A stretch of 64,000 bases of DNA from Manduca sexta (taxonomy: Eukaryota; Arthropoda; Insecta; Lepidoptera; Sphingidae): positions 62,001-126,000 of the forward strand of contig NC_051136.1 of the NCBI RefSeq assembly GCF_014839805.1, given 5' to 3'. A program made the position numbers and the translations under genes. The first letter of the stretch is position 1. The number at the start of each line of letters is the position of its first letter. Shown here piece after piece: positions 1 through 9,590 of the stretch. Under the pieces are notes generated by a model. That model did not search any database. It was not told where the DNA came from and was given only the letters and a program-made list of their open reading frames with translations.

Positions 1-1984
1 AATAATAAAATATGGAAGTAAACTTCGCAGTTGAATCATCCGCTACTTTACAGACAATAGGTACAATTCTATTAAAATATTATGAAACGGATGAGGTAAA
101 CCGTGATTAAATTATTCATTAACTTCATGAGACATACATACCCATTAGAAAACTTATGTACTACATAACCTTTTAAAACGCTTGTTTTTAAATGTGGCTT
201 TTAATTAGTCAAGCTATTCTGAAAATTTGTTCATTAGTAGCCTAATAAGAAGTCGCAATAAGCCTTGTGCCTATTATTTTTTTATCTCGGAGTGAAAATC
301 TATAAAGGGGCGCCTGGGCAAACATGTGTACCAAAAATTTATGGAGCATTACCATTTAACTTCGGCTCCGTGCGCAGCATGTAATTAAACACAGACAATG
401 ATGAAACAACATATGAAATATCAGTCATGATTCGCACTAATATCGGGTTCTTGGTTTTCCCAACCATTGTCATGGAAGTCAGGGCCGGATTTAGTGCGCG
501 ACCTATGAGAGAAAAAAGTTATTCATTTGTATGTTATTTTACCTATAGGTTTACATTTCTAACAATGACCAAAGGTAAATTAATTTTTCATTGCTCCATG
601 ACTTAAAATCAGAGGTTAATACGCTATCAAAAGACTATGAACCACGAACCGTGTCTATCACAAGTAAATCTGCAGAAAAAAGCAATTGCTACACATTACA
701 ACCTGTAGGTATGTGAAGTGTTTGGTAAGTAATATATACAATGTGAATTTGGCTTTTTTCTGGGTTGTACGTGGAGTAGGCGTGGAGAAGGTGTAAAGGT
801 GTGATTTCGCGTAACGCAGTAGACGGAAGCGACAGATGACTACAGTATTAATTTATATTAGACCGATTTCGATATATAACTGCGACTGTTGCGGTCAGTG
901 TCAGCGAAATCGCACCTTAACTATGATTACATAATACAAACAGGTAAACATTATGTAGGTACATGTATCCTGAATAAGACGCTGCCCATATTTATTTTAA
1001 ATAACGTGTCTCATGGGTAGCAATTACTTCAATTGTCTCCACACGTAATACGGACACAGTTATGTGAATTTCATGTTGTGATTGTATCCGTAATGATTAG
1101 GTGCCAAAGTGCCACCTTTTAATTGTTAATAGTAAAATTAATATTTTATATGCCAATAATTATAATTATTTTAACGTTTATAACTACAGAAATTTAGTGT
1201 TAGAAGGAAAATTAAAAAGTAGAGCTCTAATAACGTAATTAAAAACTGCTACTTCTTTAAGTATTACGTAAAATACTTTATTCAGAAAATATGCATTTAA
1301 ATGTGTAGGTTATTCAATTGGTATATTCATAAATCCTTTGCCTCATTCGCCAAATCACGGCATATGTACCGAGGTAAGGATTAAGGTAGTTTTATTTATG
1401 CAATATTCATATCATTACTTCTGGGTTTTACCTACCTTGCCATGGAAATGTTTCAACCCACGGAAAATAACGTTTTCCTTGGGTATACCTATGTGGGTTT
1501 TACCAATAAACTATTTTGATCAGTGCTTAACTCCAATTGTTTGACGTAAGCTCACGACGTAAGTGACAAAAGTGATCCCTGTTTTTAATAATATAATACC
1601 TAATAGTGGGCAAGACATTTATTAATATGTTAATAAGCAAGGCTGTGTTCGGGTTTTGAAATTAATGCTAGAACATATTTTTTATAAGTTGAGAACTCCG
1701 ATATTAAAAATTTTGATAAATTCACGCCCTTAATCCCAAAGTGTTAATGATACGCGCAAGTTGTGCTTTCACACATTTCTGAGGTTATAATATTCCCATA
1801 TTGTGTGATAAAAGACAAGCCTCTTGTCATTTTGGCTAAAAAGTGCGAATGTCAGGTATTTTAGTGATTTTTTTTCAAATAACTTACATCAATATTTTGT
1901 GCCCCACCGGAGAATGGAATCAGAACAAGGCGATTTCATAAAATGAAAGATTGATTTTAGTATGTATTTTAAATTCCAATAGAA
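1..1984. other. Non-coding DNA downstream of the A-gene copy
   Basis: AT-rich, with no reading frame that looks like a gene. Near 281-330 there is a GC-richer piece (ctataaaggggcgcctgggc), and at 480 a 'cagggccggattta' motif like a hAT terminal repeat; no partner with a matching target-site duplication was found. The same stretch recurs at 54038-56030 and, inverted, near 9590-11544. Confidence 0.6.
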
Positions 1985-2265
1985 TATGTGTTTAAGACCG
2001 CTTGTGATATTGCATGTGCGGTACGAACACCCCTGTGAAGTCCCTGGTTTGAATACGAGCCATGTAAAAATTATATGTTCATTATGAGCCTGGGTTCTTT
2101 AAATTGGTTTAGATATGGCGATAGGCTTGCCCCATATCGCATCGTGGGATGAAAGACACTTGGCGAAGAGTGGGTGCCCTGATGGCACGTACCAACCCCT
2201 TCGGTGATAATGGCGTGATATGTGTGCATGTGTGTGTACTTTTGTAAGCTTTAAATCGATTACTT
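1985..2265 (+). repeat. tRNA-derived SINE, family II, degenerate
   Basis: It aligns by eye with the better-preserved elements at 63791-64000 and 40793-41010. Shared pieces, in order, are a tRNA-like head with a B-box-like ggtttgaatacga, then 'ggcgataggcttgcccc', a 'catcgtgggatgaaaga' block and a TG-rich end near 2220-2250. Copies sit at the equivalent places at 9300-9590 (inverted) and 56030-56295, so the insertion predates the duplication or allele split. Confidence 0.6.
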
Positions 2266-2339
2266 ATAATAAATCTGTAGAGAGGTCAATTCTGTACATG
2301 AAATATATTTCCAAAATAACTATCAGGGGGTGATTAGGG

Positions 2340-2765
2340 ATCGATACTGATGCCAAAAATGCAATTAGTAAAATTTTTGTCTGTCTGTCTGTTTAACCGT
2401 TATAGAAACAAAAAACTACTCGACGTTTTTTAACGAAACTTGATACAATTATTTTTCATACTCTTGAGCTGGTTATAGTATACTTTTCATCACGCTACAA
2501 TTAATAGGAGCAGAGCAGTGAAGGGAAATGTTGGGAAAACGGGTGAAGTTACTCCATTTTTTAAGCTTCCGTCGCGTGTGCAACCTTAATGGTTAAAAGT
2601 TCCTTCGATTTCACCAGGATCCCATCATCAGACCCTGACCGGACAATCGGACCACTTGCATACCACCATACATTAAAAAACATCCCGACAAATTGAGCAC
2701 CTCCTCCATTTTGAAGTCCGAAATCCACGCGGGCGAAGCTGCGGGCGGAAGCTAGTATGGAATAA
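2340..2765 (+). repeat. Transposable-element remnant with tgtctgtctgtc start
   Basis: Starts near 'tttgtctgtctgtctgttt' and ends with 'cgcgggcgaagctgcgggc' followed by 'ggaagctagt', an end shared by many lepidopteran interspersed repeats. No intact reading frame. The same element lies at about 8800-9225 (inverted) and 56372-56800. I cannot assign the class with confidence. Confidence 0.55.
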
Positions 2766-3459
2766 AAGGTTTATTACAGTTAGATGCTCTAATATGTAGG
2801 TATCTACCTATATTCTTTTTAATTTTTAAATATATATACAATGCGAAAGGTTACCCAAGGGTCCTGTTTAAGGCGGGTATTCAGTGTTCAAGTTGTGTCA
2901 AATATTTACAAAAATAAACCATAAGTAACCTTTTACGGGAAAAGCAGCAAAAATATCCAGATTATTTTCTGTCCTAAACCTGGGTTGAAATATGAATGGA
3001 AACGTACTTAATCTTGCGCAATGACCAATAAGATTATTCAAACAATTAGCTAGCACAAGAGTACCTACACGTTGAGAAACTTTTTCATATTATTTTAGGT
3101 TTACAACATATTTTATAATTTTTGTGTATTTTTTATTGGTTACTTGCAAGCATGATGTGTTTAAGAAGGTACTACCTTCACAAACTGTATACTAAGTATA
3201 ATATATTTATTATAAAAATCAGTTGGTATGTGCACTGTATAAACGATATAATACTTACGAATTAATTATTTTGAACTGCTTGTGTAAGTAACTTCCCCTT
3301 AAGAATAATTAAAAGTTAATCATCGTATATTTTAAGACCTGTGTGTTATTTTTCCACGCCAAGTATGTTATTTATTATACGTGTAATGGGTATGTATGTC
3401 TGAGCATTTGAGAGTACTTATTATATTTTAGACGGAAAGATTTTATACTGTAATTTTAT
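2766..3459. other. Non-coding AT-rich spacer
   Basis: No gene or recognisable repeat seen between the transposon remnant and the MITE. It is duplicated at 56801-57501 and, inverted, at 8089-8800. Confidence 0.5.
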
Positions 3460-3467
3460 ATACCTAC

Positions 3468-3718
3468 CAGTCCTGGATTTGTAAATAGGCCGTATAGGCC
3501 GCGGCCTATGGGCGGTAGCCTGTTAGGAGCGGCAGATTTTAGAGGACGCTAACTCCATTTAATTTTCGTTTATTTAACTTCATTGCCTTCCATAATATAA
3601 TACAAACAAATGGAAAATATTAAGTATTTTAGAAACCTACACACATACATGAACCTACCTACATGGGGCGGCGGAAATAAAGTGGCCTACACTCATAAAA
3701 AATATAAATCCGGCACTG
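3468..3718 (+). mobile_element. hAT-like MITE, 251 bp, non-autonomous
   Basis: Starts with cagtcctggattt and ends with aaatccggcactg, whose complement is cagtgccggattt, giving imperfect terminal inverted repeats that begin CAG. The flanking 8 bases are atacctac (3460-3467) and acacctac (3719-3726), 7 of 8 identical. An 8-bp target duplication is typical of hAT transposons. It codes for no transposase. Subterminal DNA is GC-rich (ggccgcggcc palindrome near 3495). Copies at 7833-8080 (inverted) and 57510-57763. Confidence 0.65.
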
Positions 3719-3989
3719 ACACCTACTTAGAATAAAATCAAGTAGCAGGGTTAATTCATGTTTTATTTTATATCACTTCTAATGACTAAAAAGAAACTAA
3801 TATTTAAATTAACTTACACAGTACACAGAGTATTATCTCGTTTGACATTTAACAAACCGGTAAGAATCATAGCTCAGCTAGAATACACAGTTATATACAC
3901 GAGTAATTTGATCAACAAACAGCTGATAATTCCGCACACAAAAATGTCCCAATGTTCCTACACACGCAATTTCATATCACATCCTTTAA

Positions 3990-4583
3990 TCAATCCGTTT
4001 CGACACATTTTCCGTTCACCCGCACGTATCCCGTAGGGCACTGGTCACCGTCGAAGTTGGACCGCTCGTCGAAAGTAACATTAGTTGTAGGCATTGAACT
4101 CACAACCGTGGGATTCTCTGGCAACACTGCATTGTCCCTCGTCGTCTCGTTCTTAGGTCTAACAGGTTGCACCGGTTTCGACGATGATCTTGCCGCCAAA
4201 TCTTCTTTCTCCCTTGCGTTATTTCGCGCCGCAGAATTATTTGTATTAGTCCGGCGAGATTCGTTTGTTATATTTGAAGGTAGGTCCATTCTGTCGGGTA
4301 GTCTTGTTACGGCAATAATTCTTGTCGGTTCGTTTTTCCTTTGTTGGTCGGGATGGAACACTGTGGTTGTTTATGTTCCGTAGCTCCAGTCTATTGCGTT
4401 CTTGGAATGAAGGTTGTGACAGCGGCGGTGGTTGCAACTCTCGACTTATTTCTTTGAGCACGGCTGTTCTGCGATTCGTGGATGCCGCCACTGCTCGAGA
4501 ATTTATAAGAAACGAAGCGACTGTATCCTGTCCTTGTATTTTCCTGCTGCCAGTGCACCGAGGGCGATGATTAATGCAATCAT
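3990..4583 (-). pseudogene. Frameshifted copy of ENF-like cytokine precursor A
   Basis: Same gene as 6965-7561 and 58036-58632, but the span is 594 bp instead of 597. Two indels break the frame: two bases are missing near 4342 (cctttgttgg instead of ccttactgttgg), and one base is missing in the tatttttcc run near 4546. The rest, including the C-terminal core with both cysteines, is intact, and the readable residues (TRLPDRMDLP) match the contig 4 allele. Clustered indels at a contig end suggest uncorrected long-read errors; a real pseudogene is the alternative. Confidence 0.75.
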
Positions 4584-5317
4584 GACAGGGTTTACGCAAT
4601 TTGTGGGACTTTTGTTATATTCAACAAAATGTTTTGCGATAATGTGTTTGCCGGAACAGCTGACCGCGCAATAACAAATCTGCTTATTGTGGATTGGACT
4701 TGACGGTTTTTGCACTTAAGGCGAAGGCGATTTATGTTAATGATGATATCGTGTACGTTACCCACGGCATTACGGTAGCGCTCGCGTCAGACTATAATGT
4801 GAACAGGTTCCTTGAGTCACTATGGAATTTTATAAGACGTTTACGCACGTAATATGATCTGTTAGTCATTTTTTATATAAATAAGTTACTGTTCCTGATT
4901 TAATGGATTGCGTTCATTTATAGACATTCAATTAATCGTTATTTTTAGTAAGTACATAAATAAAGTATTGAAGGTGATAAAAACATTTTCGATGGATTAA
5001 AAATAGCTAGACGATCGATTGCTTATGCGATTAAGTTGTACGCTTGGGAGGACTGATTGCGATGTGACAGGCTCGTTAACATAGTTTAGTTAAGACTTTG
5101 CTTAGGGCATATAAATAGACTAGAAAAATAATATTTATTATAACATACCTATTATTCTCCTTAAGAAGACTATTTATAGAACGGAGAGTCTACACGCGGC
5201 ACAATTCATGAGTATAACAATGGGATTTGAAGGCAGAATAGTAGACGATACAAAACATTTTACGTTGTTTATAAACGTGTGGATCTTTTGAGGTTACAAG
5301 TCTAATATTGATGTTTA
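4584..5317. other. 5' flank of the A-gene copy
   Basis: Non-coding; matches 58633-59367 and, inverted, 6234-6964. No convincing TATA box within 100 bp of the start codon was seen in any of the three copies, unlike genes B to E, so the promoter may lie further up or behind a 5'UTR intron. Confidence 0.5.
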
Positions 5318-5817
5318 NNNNNNNNNNNNNNNNNNNNNNNNNNNNNNNNNNNNNNNNNNNNNNNNNNNNNNNNNNNNNNNNNNNNNNNNNNNNNNNNNNN
5401 NNNNNNNNNNNNNNNNNNNNNNNNNNNNNNNNNNNNNNNNNNNNNNNNNNNNNNNNNNNNNNNNNNNNNNNNNNNNNNNNNNNNNNNNNNNNNNNNNNNN
5501 NNNNNNNNNNNNNNNNNNNNNNNNNNNNNNNNNNNNNNNNNNNNNNNNNNNNNNNNNNNNNNNNNNNNNNNNNNNNNNNNNNNNNNNNNNNNNNNNNNNN
5601 NNNNNNNNNNNNNNNNNNNNNNNNNNNNNNNNNNNNNNNNNNNNNNNNNNNNNNNNNNNNNNNNNNNNNNNNNNNNNNNNNNNNNNNNNNNNNNNNNNNN
5701 NNNNNNNNNNNNNNNNNNNNNNNNNNNNNNNNNNNNNNNNNNNNNNNNNNNNNNNNNNNNNNNNNNNNNNNNNNNNNNNNNNNNNNNNNNNNNNNNNNNN
5801 NNNNNNNNNNNNNNNNN
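5318..5817. other. Assembly gap, 500 N
   Basis: Exactly 500 N, the same as the other two gaps, so the length is a placeholder and not a measured distance. It separates two inverted copies of the same locus. Confidence 0.99.
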
Positions 5818-6964
5818 ACATTCAACTGTATTGGATTCGAATATACGACACTCTATATTCTTTATTATTTAGCTGCACAATTATCGTGATCTGTAATGAA
5901 CCTAGTTACTGATTATTAAAAAACAGCAAAAATGCGATTAAGAGATCATTTTCAGAATAAAAAAAAATATTTAATTAGTTACTCCAGTCCATTCTTGCGG
6001 TATTTACCTGCATTTGCAATATATCCATATTTTCCTTAAAGCTTTCCTAGCTGTCATAACTCGTAAGGTTTAAAGCAATCAATTTGTAAACGCTTGAAAA
6101 CAACAAACTATCTTAAAACAAAAAAAAGTCAAATTGCGAGTCAAACAATTAACCTCTTCGATCACATCGATACGCAATACGAAAACTTAAAACTATCTAA
6201 CAAGTATCTTAGCAGTTACAATCACGCTCCAAATAAACATCAATATTAGACTTGTAACCTCAAAAGATCCACACGTTTATAAACAAAAATGTTGTATTGT
6301 CTCTACTATTCTGCCTTCAAATCCCATTGTTATACTCATGAATTGTGCCGCGTGTAGACTCTCCGTTCTATTAATAGTCTTCTTAAGGAGAATAATAGGT
6401 ATGTTATAATAAATATTATTTTTCTAGTCTATTTATATGCCCTAAGCAAAGTCTTAACTAAACTATGTTAACGAGCCTTACATCGCAATCAGTCCTCCCA
6501 AGCGTACAACTTAATCGCATAAGCAATTGATCGTCTAGCTATTTTTAATCCATCGAAAATGTTTTTTATCACCTTCAATACTTTATTTATGTACTTACTA
6601 AAAAATAACGATTAATTGAATGTCTATAAATGAACGCAATCCATTAAATCAGGAACAGTAACTTATTTATATAAAAAATGACTAACAGATCATATTACGT
6701 GCGTAAACGTCTTATAAAATTCCATAGTGACTCAAGGAACCTGTTCACATTATAGTCTGACGCGAGCGCTACCGTAATGCCGTGGGTAACGTACACGATA
6801 TCATCATTAACATAAATCGCCTTCGCCTTAAGTGCAAAACCGTCAAGTCCAATCCACAATAAGCAGATTTGTTATTGCGCGGTCAGCTGTTCCGGCAAAC
6901 ACATTATCGCAAAACATTTTGTTGAATATAACAAAAGAGTCCCACAAATTGCGTAAACCCTGTC
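5818..6964. other. 5' flank of gene A
   Basis: Non-coding, AT-rich. In the A reading frame there is a TAA at 6929-6931, so the coding sequence cannot extend far beyond the ATG at 6965. Fragments such as ttatatgccc near 6431 are too far upstream to be called a TATA box with confidence. Confidence 0.5.
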
Positions 6965-7561
6965 ATGATTGCATTAATCATTGCCCTCGGTGCACTGGCA
7001 GCAGGAAAAATACAAGGACAGGATACAGTCGCTTCGTTTCTTATAAATTCTCGAGCAGTGGCGGCATCCACGAATCGCAGAACAGCCGTGCTCAAAGAAA
7101 TAAGTCGAGAGTTGCAACCACCGCCGCTGTCACAACCTTCATTCCAAGAACGCAATAGACTGGAGCTACGGAACATAAACAACCACAGTGTTCCATCCCG
7201 ACCAACGGTAAGGAAAAACGAACCGACAAGAATTATTGCCGTAACAAAACTACCCGACAGAATGGAGCTACCTTCAAATATAACAAACGAATCTCGCCGG
7301 ACTAATACAAATAATTCTGCGGCGCGAAATAACGCGAGGGAGAAAGAAGATTTGGCGGCAAGATCATCGTCGAAACCGGTGCAACCTGTTAGACCTAAGA
7401 ACGAGACGACGAGGGACAATGCAGTGTTGCCAGAGAATCCCACGGTTGTGAGTTCAATGCCTACAACTAATGTTACTTTCGACGAGCGGTCCAACTTCGA
7501 CGGTGACCAGTGCCCTACGGGATACGTGCGGGTGAACGGAAAATGTGTCGAAACGGATTGA
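6965..7561 (+). CDS. ENF-like cytokine precursor A (198 aa)
   Basis: Predicted secreted precursor whose last 23 residues (176-198) form a peptide of the growth-blocking / plasmatocyte-spreading type. These small haemolymph cytokines control growth, haemocyte spreading and stress responses in caterpillars. Seen: a short hydrophobic signal (MIALIIALGALAAG), a long polar Ser/Arg/Asn/Pro-rich pro-region with about six N-glycosylation sequons (NHS, NIT, NES, NNS, NET, NVT), then Arg175 and SNFDGDQ followed by C-P-T-G-Y-V-R-V-N-G-K-C and VETD. The core has Cys-x10-Cys rather than the classical Cys-x11-Cys. The start is chosen because of the in-frame stop at 6929 and because its signal aligns with that of gene B. 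Single exon. It is first in a same-strand row of six related genes. The exact subfamily and bioactivity are inferred. It differs from the contig 4 copy at two readable residues (K/R, E/D). Confidence 0.82.
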   Translation: MIALIIALGALAAGKIQGQDTVASFLINSRAVAASTNRRTAVLKEISRELQPPPLSQPSFQERNRLELRNINNHSVPSRPTVRKNEPTRIIAVTKLPDRMELPSNITNESRRTNTNNSAARNNAREKEDLAARSSSKPVQPVRPKNETTRDNAVLPENPTVVSSMPTTNVTFDERSNFDGDQCPTGYVRVNGKCVETD

Positions 7562-7783
7562 TTTAAGGATGTGATATGAAATTGCGTGTGTAGGAACATT
7601 GGGACATTTTTGTGTGCGGAATTATCAGCTGTTTGTTGATCAAATTACTCGTGTATATAACTGTGTATTCTAGCTGAGCTATGATTCTTACCGGTTTGTT
7701 AAATGTCAAACGAGATAATACTCTGTGTACTGTGTAAGTTAATTTAAATATTAGTTTCTTTTTAGTCATTAGAAGTGATATAA

Positions 7784-7789
7784 AATAAA
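7784..7789 (+). terminator. Poly(A) signal of gene A
   Basis: AATAAA 223 bp after the stop codon, in an AT-rich tail (gatataaaataaaacatg). It is the first canonical signal downstream of the gene. Confidence 0.5.
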
Positions 7790-7832
7790 ACATGAATTAA
7801 CCCTGCTACTTGATTTTATTCTAAGTATGTGT

Positions 7833-8080
7833 CAGTGCCGGATTTATATTTTTTATGAGTGTAGGCCACTTTATTTCCGCCGCCCCATGTAGGTAGGTTC
7901 ATGTATGTGTGTAGGTTTCTAAAATACTTAACAATTTGCCATTTGTTTGTATTATGGAAGGCAATGAAGTTGAATAAACGAATGATTGAATCGAGTGAAC
8001 GTCCTCTAAAATCTGCCGCTCCTAAGAGGCTACCGCCCATAGGCCGCGGCCTATACGGCCTATTTACAAATCCAGGACTG
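7833..8080 (-). mobile_element. hAT-like MITE (inverted copy)
   Basis: Begins cagtgccggattt and ends ccaggactg, the mirror of 3468-3718. Flanking octamers gtatgtgt and gtaggtat are less alike than in the other copies, so the duplication has decayed slightly. It lies just past the poly(A) signal of gene A. Confidence 0.6.
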
Positions 8081-8799
8081 GTAGGTATATAAAATTACAG
8101 TATAAAATCTTTCCGTCTAAAATATAATAAGTACTCTCAAATGCTCAGACATACATACCCATTACACGTATAATAAATAACATACTTGGCGTGGAAAAAT
8201 AACACACAGGTCTTAAAATATACGATGATTAACTTTTAATTATTCTTAAGGGGAAGTTACTTACACAAGCAGTTCAAAATAATTAATTCGTAAGTATTAT
8301 ATCGTTTATACAGTGCACATACCAACTGATTTTTATAATAAATATATTATACTTAGTATACAGTTTTAGTGAAGGTAGTACCTTCTTAAACACATCATGC
8401 TTGCAAGTAACCAATAAAAAATACACAAAAAATTATAAAATATGTTGTAAACCTAAAATAATATGAAAAAGTTTCTCAACGTGTAGGTACTCTTGTGCTA
8501 GCTAATTGTTTGAATAATCTTATTGGTCATTGCGCAAGATTAAGTACGTTTCCATTCATATTTCAACCCAGGTTTAGGACAGAAAATAATCTGGATATTT
8601 TTGCTGCTTTTCCCGTAAAAAAGGTTACTTATAGTTTATTTTGTAAATATTTGACACAACTTGAACACTGAATACCCGCCTTAAACAGGACCCTTGGGTA
8701 ACCTTTCGCATTGTATATATATTTAAAAAAAGAATATAGGTAGATACCTACATATTAGAGCATCTAACTGTAATAAACCTTTTATTCCATACTAGCTTC
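8081..8799. other. Non-coding spacer
   Basis: Nothing recognisable; same content as 2766-3467, inverted. Confidence 0.5.
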
Positions 8800-9225
8800 C
8801 GCCCGCAGCTTCGCCCGCGTGGATTTCGGACTTCAAAAATGGAGGAGGTGCTCAATTTGTCGGGATGTTTTTTTAATGTATGGTGGTATGCAAGTGGTCC
8901 GATTGTCCGGTCAGGGTCTGATGATGGGATCCTGGTGAAATCGAAGGAACTTTTAACCATTAAGGTTGCACACGCGACGGAAGCTTAAAAAATGGAGTAA
9001 CTTCACCCGTTTTCCCAACATTTCCCTTCACTGCTCTGCTCCTATTAATTGTAGCGTGATGAAAAGTATACTATAACCAGCTCAGGAGTATGAAAAATAA
9101 TTGTATCAAGTTTCGTTAAAAAACGTCGAGTAGTTTCTTGTTTCTATAACGGTTAAACAGACAGACAGACAAAAATTTTACTAATTGCATTTTTGGCATC
9201 AGTATCGATCCCTAATCACCCCCTG
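8800..9225 (-). repeat. Transposable-element remnant (inverted copy of 2340-2765)
   Basis: Starts actagcttccgcccgcagct and ends with the acagacagacagac run. No intact coding frame. Confidence 0.55.
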
Positions 9226-9299
9226 ATAGTTATTTTGGAAATATATTTCATGTACAGAATTGACCTCTCTACAGATTTATTATAAGTAATCGATTTAAA

Positions 9300-9590
9300 G
9301 CTTACAAAAGTACACACACATGCACACATATCACGCCATTATCACCGAAGGGGTTGGTACGTGCCACCAGGGCACCCACTCTTCGCCAAGTGTCTTTCAT
9401 CCCACGATGCGATATGGGACAAGCCTATTGCCATATCTAAACCAATTTACAGAACCCAGGCTCATAATAAACAAATCATTTTTACATGACTCGTATTCAA
9501 ACCAGGGACTTCACAGGGGTGTTCGTACCGCATATGCAATATCACAAGCGGTCTTAAACACATATTCTATTGGAATTTAAAATACGTACT
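9300..9590 (-). repeat. tRNA-derived SINE, family II (inverted)
   Basis: Complement of the element at 1985-2265; shows the TG/CA-rich end (acacacatgcacac), the cccacgatgcgatatggga block and the tRNA-like head near 9490-9540. Confidence 0.6.

Larger units (their letters stand above)
1..5317. repeat. Third copy of the A-gene locus (end of contig 1)
   Basis: The whole stretch reads almost base for base like 54038-59367 in the same orientation and like 11544-6234 in the opposite one. It stops at a 500-N gap. Small differences are mostly one- or two-base indels in base runs, plus substitutions such as gaggctcgtt context changes near 5070. It carries one broken copy of gene A, one hAT-like MITE, one SINE and one transposon remnant. 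It may be a redundant haplotig or poorly polished contig end, or one arm of a true inverted repeat whose centre was lost in the gap. Confidence 0.9.

Noticed and set aside
480..3718. A 3.2-kb hAT transposon bounded by cagggccggattta and its complement
   Set aside because: The octamers outside the two ends (atggaagt, acacctac) do not match and no transposase is inside; the right end pairs better with 3468.
5190..5889. Long open frames across 5318-5817, 27310-27809 and 47641-48140
   Set aside because: They are almost entirely N; no sequence is there.
6832..7158. 108-codon frame overlapping the start of gene A
   Set aside because: Out of frame with A, no signal or domain, and does not begin with a plausible start context. 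It is a frame shadow.
6904..7599. 231-codon open frame on the minus strand opposite gene A (and a 296-codon one at 57803-58693)
   Set aside because: It runs antisense over the cytokine gene, exists only because that gene's codons leave the complement open, and continues into repeat DNA; the family signal peptide and core are on the other strand.
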